Assembly (NCBI GenBank): GCA_964625525.1
Contig: CAZVEE010000132.1
Span: 1 to 6,853, forward strand
Direction of reading: 5' to 3'
Length of the DNA stretch: 6,853 bases
Source: CAZVEE01 sp964625525
GTDB lineage: Bacteria; Pseudomonadota; Alphaproteobacteria; JAJFIK01
Shown here: piece after piece, positions 1 through 5,358 of the stretch
Layout of the letters: each line of letters begins with the position of its first letter
Numbering within the stretch: position 1 is the first letter of the stretch
Program-made: the position numbers and the translations under genes
Notes under the pieces: model-generated
Seen by the model: the letters and a program-made list of their open reading frames with translations, nothing else
Database searches by the model: none
Told to the model about the DNA's origin: nothing

Positions 1-344
1 AGCGTCTGACCCGCTTTGTCGGCAAGTCCAAGGCCATGGAAATGTGCCTGACCGGGCGCATGATGGATGCCGCCGAGGCCGAGCGCAGCGGCCTGGTCAG
101 CCGTGTGGTGCCGGTGGATGAGCTGCGCGATGAGGCCATTGCCACGGCGAAGAAAATCGCCGGCATGTCTCGCCCCATCGCCATGATGGCCAAAGAATCG
201 GTGAACCGGGCCTATGAGACCACCTTGGCCGAAGGGGTCCGCTTCGAGCGCCGGTTGTTCCATTCCATGTTTGCCACCGAAGACCAGTCCGAAGGCATGG
301 CCGCCTTTATTGAAAAGCGTAAACCGCATTTCAAGCATCGCTAG
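1..344 (+). CDS. Enoyl-CoA hydratase (crotonase family), C-terminal part only
   Basis: The gene runs in from the left edge; complete codons begin at base 3 and the TAG stop is at 342-344, giving 113 residues. The visible protein starts RLTRFVGKSKAMEM, then LTGRMMDAAEAERSGLVSRVVP, and ends with a segment like FATEDQSEGMAAFIEKRKPHF. This closely follows the C-terminal third of short-chain enoyl-CoA hydratases such as mitochondrial ECHS1, which hydrate trans-2-enoyl-CoA to 3-hydroxyacyl-CoA in beta-oxidation. From the family alignment, the GGTQ turn and the two catalytic glutamates should lie just upstream of the window, so activity cannot be judged here. The C-terminal trimerisation helices look complete. 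The gap to the rpsT promoter is about 30 bases and I see no clear terminator in it. Close crotonase relatives (isomerases, other hydratases) cannot be fully excluded. Confidence 0.9.
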   Translation, partial: RLTRFVGKSKAMEMCLTGRMMDAAEAERSGLVSRVVPVDELRDEAIATAKKIAGMSRPIAMMAKESVNRAYETTLAEGVRFERRLFHSMFATEDQSEGMAAFIEKRKPHFKHR

Positions 345-373
345 CCGGGGCAGGGCCGGGTGGACGGTTCGTG

Positions 374-402
374 TTGACTGGGGGGCTGGCCGGGTCTATA
401 AA
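374..402 (+). promoter_or_regulatory. Sigma-70-type promoter for rpsT
   Basis: The sequence shows TTGACT at 374-379 and TATAAA at 397-402, separated by exactly 17 bases. Each hexamer is a 5 of 6 match to the housekeeping consensus TTGACA/TATAAT. Transcription would begin near 409, leaving a leader of about 155 bases before the rpsT start at 565. This is the best promoter in the window and suits a highly expressed ribosomal protein gene. Function is inferred from sequence only. Confidence 0.75.
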
Positions 403-423
403 CCGCGTCCTTGCCTGCGGGCA

Positions 424-493
424 TCCGGCTCAGCCGGAGCGGAAACCGGTCCAGAGACTCGGCTTTAGATCTGGCCTTAGATCCGGCTTTTTT
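424..493 (+). promoter_or_regulatory. Possible attenuator in the rpsT leader
   Basis: TCCGGCT occurs at 424-430 and again at 482-488, and its complement AGCCGGA lies at 432-438. The middle copy can pair with the first (usable stem 424-428/434-438 with a 5-base loop) or with the last. The second pairing ends at a run of six T at 488-493, the layout of an intrinsic terminator. The intervening sequence can form an inner stem, CCAGA 451-455 with TCTGG 470-474, extended past a bulge by GG 448-449 with CC 475-476. The element lies between the rpsT promoter and start codon. Bacterial S20 is known to control its own synthesis in E. coli at translation. A transcriptional switch here is my inference. 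Confidence 0.4.
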
Positions 494-564
494 CCGAGCA
501 TCTGACTTAAGCGGGCCCCGCGGGCTGCGGGACCCTATGAAGACAAGAACCATCGAGACAGCTC

Positions 565-834
565 ATGGCGAATACGCGTTCAGCTCAGAAAATGGTGCGC
601 AAGATTGCGCGGCGCACCGAAGTCAACAAAGCGCGCCGGTCGCGCATCCGCACCTATGTGCGTAAAGTGGAAGAGGCCATCTCCAGTGGCGATCAGGAGG
701 CCGCCCGGGCGGCCTTGAAAGTGGCCGAGCCGGAATTGATGCGCGGTTGGTCGCGCGGTATCCTTCACAAGAATACCGTGGCCCGGAAGATCTCCCGCCT
801 CAGCGGTCGTGTGCGGAAAATGTCCGCTGCCTGA
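565..834 (+). CDS. rpsT: 30S ribosomal protein S20 (bS20)
   Basis: The gene encodes an 89-residue, strongly basic protein, the usual length for bS20, which binds 16S rRNA in the small subunit and helps its assembly. It begins MANTRSAQKMVRK, continues with an Arg/Lys-rich first helix (RRSRIRTYVRKVEEAI, about residues 24-39) and carries the conserved C-terminal block GILHKNTVARKISRLSGRV (about 65-83). The ATG at 565 gives the standard MAN start. Its Shine-Dalgarno match is weak, only a GAGA at 555-558, which would fit translational autocontrol. It has its own good promoter upstream and a strong intrinsic terminator downstream, so it is probably a single-gene transcription unit. Linkage of rpsT to dnaA is known in Alphaproteobacteria. 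Confidence 0.97.
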   Translation: MANTRSAQKMVRKIARRTEVNKARRSRIRTYVRKVEEAISSGDQEAARAALKVAEPELMRGWSRGILHKNTVARKISRLSGRVRKMSAA

Positions 835-847
835 TTATCTGTGACAC

Positions 848-892
848 TATGGATAGGTGCTTAAAGCAATGCTTTGAGCACAGTTATCCGTA
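848..892. repeat. 45-base inverted repeat with DnaA-box-like arms
   Basis: The inner arms are GTGCTTAAAGC (857-867) and GCTTTGAGCAC (871-881), which pair over 11 positions with one G-T wobble around a 3-base AAT loop. The outer arms TATGGATA (848-855) and TATCCGTA (885-892) add 8 more pairs after a small internal loop. Read as 9-mers, the outer arms are CTATCCATA on the minus strand and TTATCCGTA on the plus strand, each two mismatches from the DnaA box TTATCCACA. The element begins 14 bases after the rpsT stop and just ahead of the terminator, so it is also in the rpsT 3' untranslated region. It could be an mRNA-stabilising hairpin, a protein-binding site, or both. Confidence 0.7.
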
Positions 893-894
893 TG

Positions 895-934
895 CCCCGC
901 ATGCGCCAAACCTTGGCGCCGTGTGGGGTTTTTT
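895..934 (+). terminator. Intrinsic terminator of rpsT
   Basis: The core stem is GCGCCAA (903-909) with TTGGCGC (913-919) around an ACC loop. After one bulged C at 920, CCCCGCAT (895-902) continues the stem with GTGTGGGG (921-928), using two G-U pairs. Six T follow directly at 929-934. A long GC-rich stem leading straight into a T-run is the classical Rho-independent form, placed 60 bases after the rpsT stop. Confidence 0.88.
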
Positions 935-1342
935 GTATATGGATGAAAGAAGCAACGCGGTTGTGCAGGATCCGCGCCACCCCATCCGCCTGGGGAAAAA
1001 AACTTCCGTTCCACATTTGTCCGGATTGCCAGGCTGCACCATTTGGGGTTATCGTCTTTTTCTCGCTGGGGCGCCGCGCCAAGGTGAGGTGAAGATAAAA
1101 GCCATGTTTGCAAAGTAACGGCAGGCAGTTGGGCAAGTCTTCAGCCGCGCCTTGCACCTCCAGCAAATCGACCTTGAACGGTTTCACATCAGATAAACAA
1201 GGCCCGTTGTTTTTGGGCCTTCGCGTGCGGACAGTATTGGGCCGCGCCGGGTGGGCTCTGCGCTCGGTGGTCCCCATGCGGACAATGTCGCCCTGCTGAT
1301 GAGTGGCTGTTTTTGAGAATGCTGAGAAGGGGGCTCAACGAC
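935..1342. other. Non-coding spacer between rpsT terminator and rhodanese gene
   Basis: I find no convincing gene in this stretch. The open frames on both strands lack ribosome-binding sites and protein-like composition. It contains several short A- or T-runs (GGGGAAAAAAAC near 994-1004, TCTTTTTCTC near 1053-1062, a T5 at 1210-1214), a small hairpin CCCCA/TGGGG near 982-997 and the hairpin at 1199-1221. No TTATCCACA box within one mismatch was seen. Because it sits beside dnaA it is a candidate for origin-related DNA, a small RNA gene or the promoter of the rhodanese gene, but the sequence does not decide between these. Confidence 0.5.
1199..1221. repeat. Hairpin with T-rich loop upstream of the rhodanese gene
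   Basis: AAGGCCC (1199-1205) and GGGCCTT (1215-1221) form a perfect 7-base stem around the 9-base loop GTTGTTTTT. On the plus strand the stem is followed by CGCG, so it lacks a terminator tail. On the minus strand the stem is followed by GTTTATC, which could act as a weak terminator. No minus-strand gene is evident to need one. Confidence 0.5.
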
Positions 1343-1993
1343 ATGGATACCGGCCAGCCACAGCCCGGTCCTTGCTTTGTAGGCGGCGCGTTGTACGCCG
1401 TCTCGCCCTCTGCCCTGTCGCAGGGTGCGATGCCTGCGCATGATCGCACCGGGCTTGTGGTTCTGTCTCGGTCCTCCCGTGTCTCTCCGGCTGTGGCGCA
1501 ACGGGCTGCGGCGCCTGCGCTCCCGTCTGCGCCGATCTCTGCTCTGGCGGCCGAAAGCGCGGCCCCGGTTCACCAGATTTCAGCGACAGATGCCTGGGAT
1601 CTTCTGCAAGCGGAAGATACTAGTGTTTTGATCGACGTGCGGACTCATGCGGAGTGGGCGTTTGTCGGTGTGCCCGACCTGTCCTCTGTGTCGCGGCCGC
1701 TGCATCTTCTGGAATGGCAAAGCTATCCGGACATGGCCCAGAACATGGCCTTTTGCGACGACCTCTCCGCCCGGCTCAACGACGCGGGCGATACAGATCC
1801 TCAGGGCCGGGCTCTGGTCTTTTTGTGCCGGGTCGGCGGACGGTCCCATGCCGCGGCCCTGGCCATGGCGGCCCGGGGCTATCGACGATGCTTTAATGTT
1901 TTCGACGGCTTCGAAGGGGACCTCAGTCCCCAAAGGCGCCGCGGTCAGGTCTCCGGGTGGAAAGCCGCCGGGCTTCCCTGGATCCAGACCTGA
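1343..1993 (+). CDS. Rhodanese-like domain protein (probable sulfurtransferase)
   Basis: The product is 216 residues with one rhodanese domain at about 76-212. Visible family features are ISATDAWDLL, the VLIDVRTHAEW strand and turn (D98, R100), the active-site loop CRVGGRS with the catalytic cysteine at C162, and the ending GWKAAGLPW. The Cys-x-x-Gly-x-Arg loop suggests a real persulfide-carrying sulfurtransferase, not an inactive relative; donor and acceptor are unknown. The sequence resembles a small cytoplasmic rhodanese family of Alphaproteobacteria (recalled, not searched). I chose ATG 1343 because AGAAGGGGG at 1324-1332 lies 10 bases upstream; TTG 1313 or ATG 1319 would add 10 or 8 residues. 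Residues 1-75 are Ala/Ser/Pro-rich with no domain and no clear signal peptide, so a later start is possible. The gene lies between rpsT and dnaA with 128 bases before dnaA. Confidence 0.85.
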   Translation: MDTGQPQPGPCFVGGALYAVSPSALSQGAMPAHDRTGLVVLSRSSRVSPAVAQRAAAPALPSAPISALAAESAAPVHQISATDAWDLLQAEDTSVLIDVRTHAEWAFVGVPDLSSVSRPLHLLEWQSYPDMAQNMAFCDDLSARLNDAGDTDPQGRALVFLCRVGGRSHAAALAMAARGYRRCFNVFDGFEGDLSPQRRRGQVSGWKAAGLPWIQT

Positions 1994-2073
1994 CCGAACG
2001 CGGCGTCACCGCCTTCACCGCTCAAGGCCGACGCCCCGCTCGCCCCTCCGTCCCAACTCCATCGTGATGAACA

Positions 2074-2112
2074 GGCCCCGCCCCCGGGCCGCATAAAAAG
2101 ACCCCCGAAAGG
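2074..2112 (+). promoter_or_regulatory. dnaA upstream hairpin and ribosome-binding site
   Basis: GGCCC (2074-2078) and GGGCC (2086-2090) form a short GC hairpin with a 7-base C-rich loop, followed by ATAAAAAG at 2093-2100. AAAGGA at 2107-2112 is a good Shine-Dalgarno match 9 bases before the ATG at 2122 and supports that dnaA start. No confident -35/-10 pair was found in the 128 bases between the rhodanese stop and dnaA, so dnaA may be transcribed from further upstream. Confidence 0.5.
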
Positions 2113-2121
2113 ATTGCAACC

Positions 2122-3831
2122 ATGGCGCGCAGATCGGCATTCCACCATGCTCCGGATGGCGACGACCGGGAGGAAACAGGCGGTGAGCCTGGTCCCGGAG
2201 AGACGTTTGGATCCTATGGGGAGTGGGCCGAGCCGCGTGGCCAAGCCGCCTCGGCCTATCGCCGCCCGGCTGAGCATGCCGGTGCCGGCATGGGCAGCAT
2301 TCTGACCGGCGGCGGCGACGATGAAGCGGGCTCGGTGCTGGCGCAGCAATGGCATGGCGTGCGCCGCCAGTTGCGCACGGATCTGGGCGATGCAGCCTTT
2401 GATTCCTGGCTGCGGCCGCTGGATGTGGTGTCGCAGGACGGATCGCGCGTGATCTTGTCCGTGCCCACCAAATTCATGCGCGAATGGGTCGAGAAAAACT
2501 ACGCTGAGCGTCTGCGTGCCGCCTGGCGCGACGCCAATCCGGGCGTGGATACGGTGACCTTCGTGCTCAACGGTTGTGCTTTGCCGCCAGCGGGCGCGGA
2601 TCAGCGTTTCGCGTCCGGGTGGCCTGCCCGCGGGGCGGCCGGGGCTTGTGCCACCGATGCGTCCCGCGCCCCGTCATCCGTGGGCGGACGGCCCGCCTAT
2701 GGCGCGACACCGGCTTATGCGCGAGCGCCGCAGGAGGACCCGGTCCGCGCGGGGGGTGGCTATCATGGCGCGCAAAGCGAAGAGTTGTCCGGTCGCGAGG
2801 GGCTTGAAGAGAAATACACGTTCGAGCAGTTCGTGGTTGGGAAATCCAATGAGCTGGCCAATGCGGCCGCGCGCCGGGTGGCGGAATCCGACACCAGCGT
2901 GCCCTTTAATCCCCTGTTCCTGCATGGCGGTACGGGCCTGGGCAAAACCCACTTGATGCATGCCATTGCATGGGAAATCCGCCGCCGGGATCCGAGCCGG
3001 AAAGTCCTTTGTCTGTCGGCGGAAAAATTCATGTACCGGTTTGTGGCGGCGATCCGGCATCACAATCAGCTGGCGTTCAAGGACCAGTTCCGCAATGTCG
3101 ATGTGCTGATGATCGATGATTTCCAATTCCTCAGTGGCAAGACCACAACCCAGGAGGAGTTCTTTCACACCTTCAATACACTGGTGGATCGCAATCGACA
3201 GGTCGTGATTTCCGCCGACCGCTCACCGAGCGATCTGGAGAATATCGAAGAGCGCATCCGCTCGCGCCTGAGCTGGGGTCTCGTTGCCGATATTCACCCC
3301 ACTGATTATGAGCTGCGCCTGAGCATTCTTCAATCCAAGGCCCGTCAGGCCTCCGAGATCTATGGCGATGTGGCGGTGCCCCAGCCGGTGCTCGATTTCC
3401 TCGCCCACAAGATCACCTCCAATGTGCGGGAGTTGGAGGGCGCGTTGCACCGGATCTTGGCGCATGCGGCGCTGGTGGGGCGGGCCATCACAGTTGACGT
3501 GGCCCAGGAAGTGCTACGCCCGCTCATCCGCGCCAATGCCCGTAAGGTGACCGTGGAAGAGATTCAGCGCCGCGTCGCCGATTATTTCGACATCAAGCAC
3601 CAAGATATGCACTCGCCGCGCCGGGCCCGTGTGGTGGCCCGCCCGCGCCAGATCGCCATGTATTTGTCCAAGCAGCTCACGACGCGGTCTCTGCCGGACA
3701 TTGGCCGGCGTTTTGGTGGCCGCGACCACACCACGGTCATGCACGCGGTGCGGACCATCGAGAAATTGCGCCGCACGGACCCCCTGATTGACGAGTCCGT
3801 GGAAAACTTACGGCGGCTCCTCGAAGGCTGA
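2122..3831 (+). CDS. dnaA: Chromosomal replication initiator protein DnaA
   Basis: The AAA+ ATPase DnaA binds DnaA boxes at the origin, oligomerises with ATP, melts the duplex and helps load the replicative helicase. This copy has 569 residues. Domain I (about 72-150) contains FDSWLRPL. Domain II (about 151-228) is an Ala/Gly/Pro-rich linker. Domain III begins at EKYTFEQF (about 230) with Walker A GGTGLGKT (269-276), Walker B VLMIDD (D332, D333), sensor 1 around VVISADR (361-367), a box VII arginine finger in RIRSRLSWGL (probably R382) and sensor 2 in NVRELEGAL (R436). Domain IV ends with the DnaA-box-binding signature GGRDHTTVMHAV (532-543). All key residues are present. Unusually, about 70 residues of acidic, Gly-rich sequence precede domain I. 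The start at 2122 is backed by AAAGGA; ATG 2290 (M57) would shorten the extension but lacks a clear ribosome-binding site. Confidence 0.98.
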   Translation: MARRSAFHHAPDGDDREETGGEPGPGETFGSYGEWAEPRGQAASAYRRPAEHAGAGMGSILTGGGDDEAGSVLAQQWHGVRRQLRTDLGDAAFDSWLRPLDVVSQDGSRVILSVPTKFMREWVEKNYAERLRAAWRDANPGVDTVTFVLNGCALPPAGADQRFASGWPARGAAGACATDASRAPSSVGGRPAYGATPAYARAPQEDPVRAGGGYHGAQSEELSGREGLEEKYTFEQFVVGKSNELANAAARRVAESDTSVPFNPLFLHGGTGLGKTHLMHAIAWEIRRRDPSRKVLCLSAEKFMYRFVAAIRHHNQLAFKDQFRNVDVLMIDDFQFLSGKTTTQEEFFHTFNTLVDRNRQVVISADRSPSDLENIEERIRSRLSWGLVADIHPTDYELRLSILQSKARQASEIYGDVAVPQPVLDFLAHKITSNVRELEGALHRILAHAALVGRAITVDVAQEVLRPLIRANARKVTVEEIQRRVADYFDIKHQDMHSPRRARVVARPRQIAMYLSKQLTTRSLPDIGRRFGGRDHTTVMHAVRTIEKLRRTDPLIDESVENLRRLLEG

Positions 3832-3855
3832 TTGAAAAAGTCAATATTTCCAGTG

Positions 3856-3877
3856 GCTTGGCGCCTCGGCGCCAAGC
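3856..3877. repeat. Perfect palindromic hairpin 25 bases after dnaA
   Basis: GCTTGGCGCC (3856-3865) and GGCGCCAAGC (3868-3877) are perfect complements around TC; in RNA this would be a 9-pair stem capped by CUCG. It lies just past the dnaA stop. No T-run follows on the plus strand, so it is at best a weak or Rho-assisted terminator, a 3'-end-stabilising stem, or a binding site for a dimeric protein. Confidence 0.65.
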
Positions 3878-3909
3878 GCAAAAGACATGCCGTTTCGTCG
3901 CGACCCTGC

Positions 3910-3925
3910 TATATTATAAAGAATC
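3910..3925 (+). promoter_or_regulatory. Candidate dnaN promoter -10 region with a GANTC site
   Basis: The run TATATTATAAA (3910-3920) offers -10-like hexamers TATATT (3910-3915) and TATAAA (3915-3920). GAATC follows directly at 3921-3925, a GANTC site of the kind methylated by CcrM in Alphaproteobacteria. I could not find a convincing -35 hexamer at 16-18 bases, so the promoter call is weak. The start of transcription would leave a leader of about 300 bases before dnaN. Confidence 0.3.
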
Positions 3926-3967
3926 GCTGTCTGCTTCGGGCAGCGGGGTCGTGCCCTTGGCGCAACG

Positions 3968-4015
3968 CACTCCCGGCAGGGAGTGGTGCGGCCGGGCGGC
4001 CCCACCGATCCCGGC
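3968..4015 (+). repeat. Two adjacent hairpins in the dnaN leader
   Basis: CACTCCC (3968-3974) pairs with GGGAGTG (3979-3985) around GGCA. GCCGGG (3991-3996) then pairs with CCCGGC (4010-4015) around 13 bases, with GCGGCTTTT following at 4016-4024. The second stem with its short T-run weakly resembles an intrinsic terminator, possibly for dnaA. In such GC-rich DNA some pairing is expected by chance. Confidence 0.45.
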
Positions 4016-4230
4016 GCGGCTTTTGATCGATGTCCTGGACACTCGAGGCAGATGGCGGTTGGGTCAGGAGAGCCGTCGAGCGCGCCCCCTGAGCGATCGA
4101 CCGGCTGCGCCTCACCTGCGCAGAGGCGGCCCGGTTCCGGTCCGTCAGGCCTGACCCCAGCCCTGTGAATGATGGCCCCTGGCCGACCCGCGAGGCCAGT
4201 GGACCCAGCCTGTGAGCATACGGACGATCC

Positions 4231-5358
4231 ATGAAAATCACCATTGAACGGGCCGCGCTGCTGAAATCCCTCTCTCATGTGCAGAGCATTGTGGAGCGGC
4301 GCAACACCATTCCCATCCTGGCCAATGTGCTGCTGGATGCTCGCGACGGTCGGCTTAGCCTCACGGCCACGGACCTGGACATGGAAGTGGTGGAATCGGT
4401 GCCCGCCGATATCATCCGGGACGGGGCCACGACCGCGCCGGCGCACACGCTCCATGACATTGTCCGCAAGCTGCCGGACGGGGCGCAGGTCCAGCTCGAT
4501 TTCTCCTCGCCCGATGCGCGGTTGACCGTGACCGCCGACCGGGCCGTGTTCACACTCGCCTGTCTGCCGCGGGAGGATTTTCCTTCCATGGCACTGGGGG
4601 ATCTGCCGCATAAATTCGGCGTCGCGCGGTCTGATCTGTCGCGCATGATCGACAAGACCCGCTTTGCCATTTCGACCGAAGAGACGCGGTATTATCTCAA
4701 CGGCATCTATCTGCATGTGACCGAGGCGACGTCCGGCGCCAATGTGCAGGTGCTGCGCGCCGTGGCCACGGACGGTCACCGCCTGGCGCGTTATCAGGTG
4801 GCCGCCCCCGACGGCGCTTCCGGCATGCCCGGTGTGATCGTGCCGAAAAAGGCCGTGAACGAATTGCGCAAGCTGCTGGAAGAGGCCGATGAGTCCATTG
4901 ACGTGGCGCTGTCGGACACCAAGGTCCGGTTTGCCTTTGGTGATGTGGTGCTGACCACCAAGCTCATCGATGGGACGTTCCCGGATTATGCTCGAGTGAT
5001 CCCGGCCAATAACGATAAGAGCATGGAGGTGGTGGCACGCGCCTTTGCCGAAGCCGTGGACCGGGTCTCCACCATTTCCAGCGAAAAATCGCGGGCCGTG
5101 AAGTTGAACTTGGCCGAGGACCGTATGATCCTGACCGTGACCAATCCGGACAGCGGTAACGCGACGGAGGAAATCTCCGTGGACTACACGGCCGAGCCGC
5201 TGGAGATCGGCTTTAATGCCAAATATCTCATGGATGTGACGGGTCAGCTTGACCATGATAAAGCGCGCTTTCTCATGGCCGATGCGGGCTCGCCCACCAT
5301 TATCCATGACGGCAGCGACGAGAACGCCCTTTATGTGTTGATGCCGATGCGGGTTTGA
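4231..5358 (+). CDS. dnaN: DNA polymerase III sliding clamp, beta subunit
   Basis: The product is 375 residues, about normal for the beta clamp, a ring-shaped homodimer that tethers DNA polymerase III and other partners to DNA. Three clamp domains fill the protein. It starts MKITIERAALLKSLSHVQ and has the typical RNTIPILANVLL segment near the N-terminus. Motifs lining the peptide-binding pocket are visible: ATDGHRLA (179-186), DGTFPDYARV (247-256) and the C-terminal tail MPMRV (371-375), matching MPMRL of E. coli. The ATG at 4231 gives the standard MKITIER-type start; only a weak GGA at 4222-4224 precedes it. No terminator is apparent after the stop, and recF begins 70 bases later, so dnaN, recF and gyrB probably form one transcription unit. 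Confidence 0.98.
   Translation: MKITIERAALLKSLSHVQSIVERRNTIPILANVLLDARDGRLSLTATDLDMEVVESVPADIIRDGATTAPAHTLHDIVRKLPDGAQVQLDFSSPDARLTVTADRAVFTLACLPREDFPSMALGDLPHKFGVARSDLSRMIDKTRFAISTEETRYYLNGIYLHVTEATSGANVQVLRAVATDGHRLARYQVAAPDGASGMPGVIVPKKAVNELRKLLEEADESIDVALSDTKVRFAFGDVVLTTKLIDGTFPDYARVIPANNDKSMEVVARAFAEAVDRVSTISSEKSRAVKLNLAEDRMILTVTNPDSGNATEEISVDYTAEPLEIGFNAKYLMDVTGQLDHDKARFLMADAGSPTIIHDGSDENALYVLMPMRV

Larger units (their letters stand above)
3832..4230. other. dnaA-dnaN spacer rich in inverted repeats
   Basis: These 399 bases hold no convincing gene; the short open frames lack ribosome-binding sites and recognisable protein. The first 90 bases are relatively AT-rich and contain ATTGA/TCAAT around AAAAG (3831-3845), a strong hairpin at 3856-3877 and an AT patch at 3910-3920. 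The rest is GC-rich with further stems: CTGC/GCAG around TTCGG near 3929-3941, CACTCCC/GGGAGTG at 3968-3985, and GCCGGG/CCCGGC at 3991-4015 followed shortly by TTTT at 4021-4024. It probably carries the end of the dnaA transcript and the dnaN promoter and leader. A small RNA or origin elements are possible but unproven. Confidence 0.55.

Noticed and set aside
537..665. ATG at 537 opening a frame that overlaps the rpsT start
   Set aside because: A leader-peptide role in rpsT control was considered, but the only SD-like GGGA sits about 4 bases from the ATG, and the frame is simply rpsT read out of phase.
913..941. TTGGCG and TATATG at 17-base spacing as a promoter inside the rpsT terminator
   Set aside because: Only 4 of 6 matches in each hexamer, and the first overlaps the terminator stem, which explains it better.
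1174..1202. TTGAAC at 1174-1179 as a -35 of a rhodanese promoter
   Set aside because: The bases 17 downstream (ACAAGG) do not resemble a -10 box, and GATAAA at 1192 is too close.
861..1277. Minus-strand open frame of 138 codons in the rpsT-rhodanese spacer
   Set aside because: No ribosome-binding site before its start, no recognisable motif, and it runs through the rpsT terminator and the 848-892 hairpin.
5304..5312. TTATCCATG in the dnaN 3' end as a DnaA box
   Set aside because: Two mismatches to TTATCCACA, isolated and inside conserved coding sequence; likely chance.
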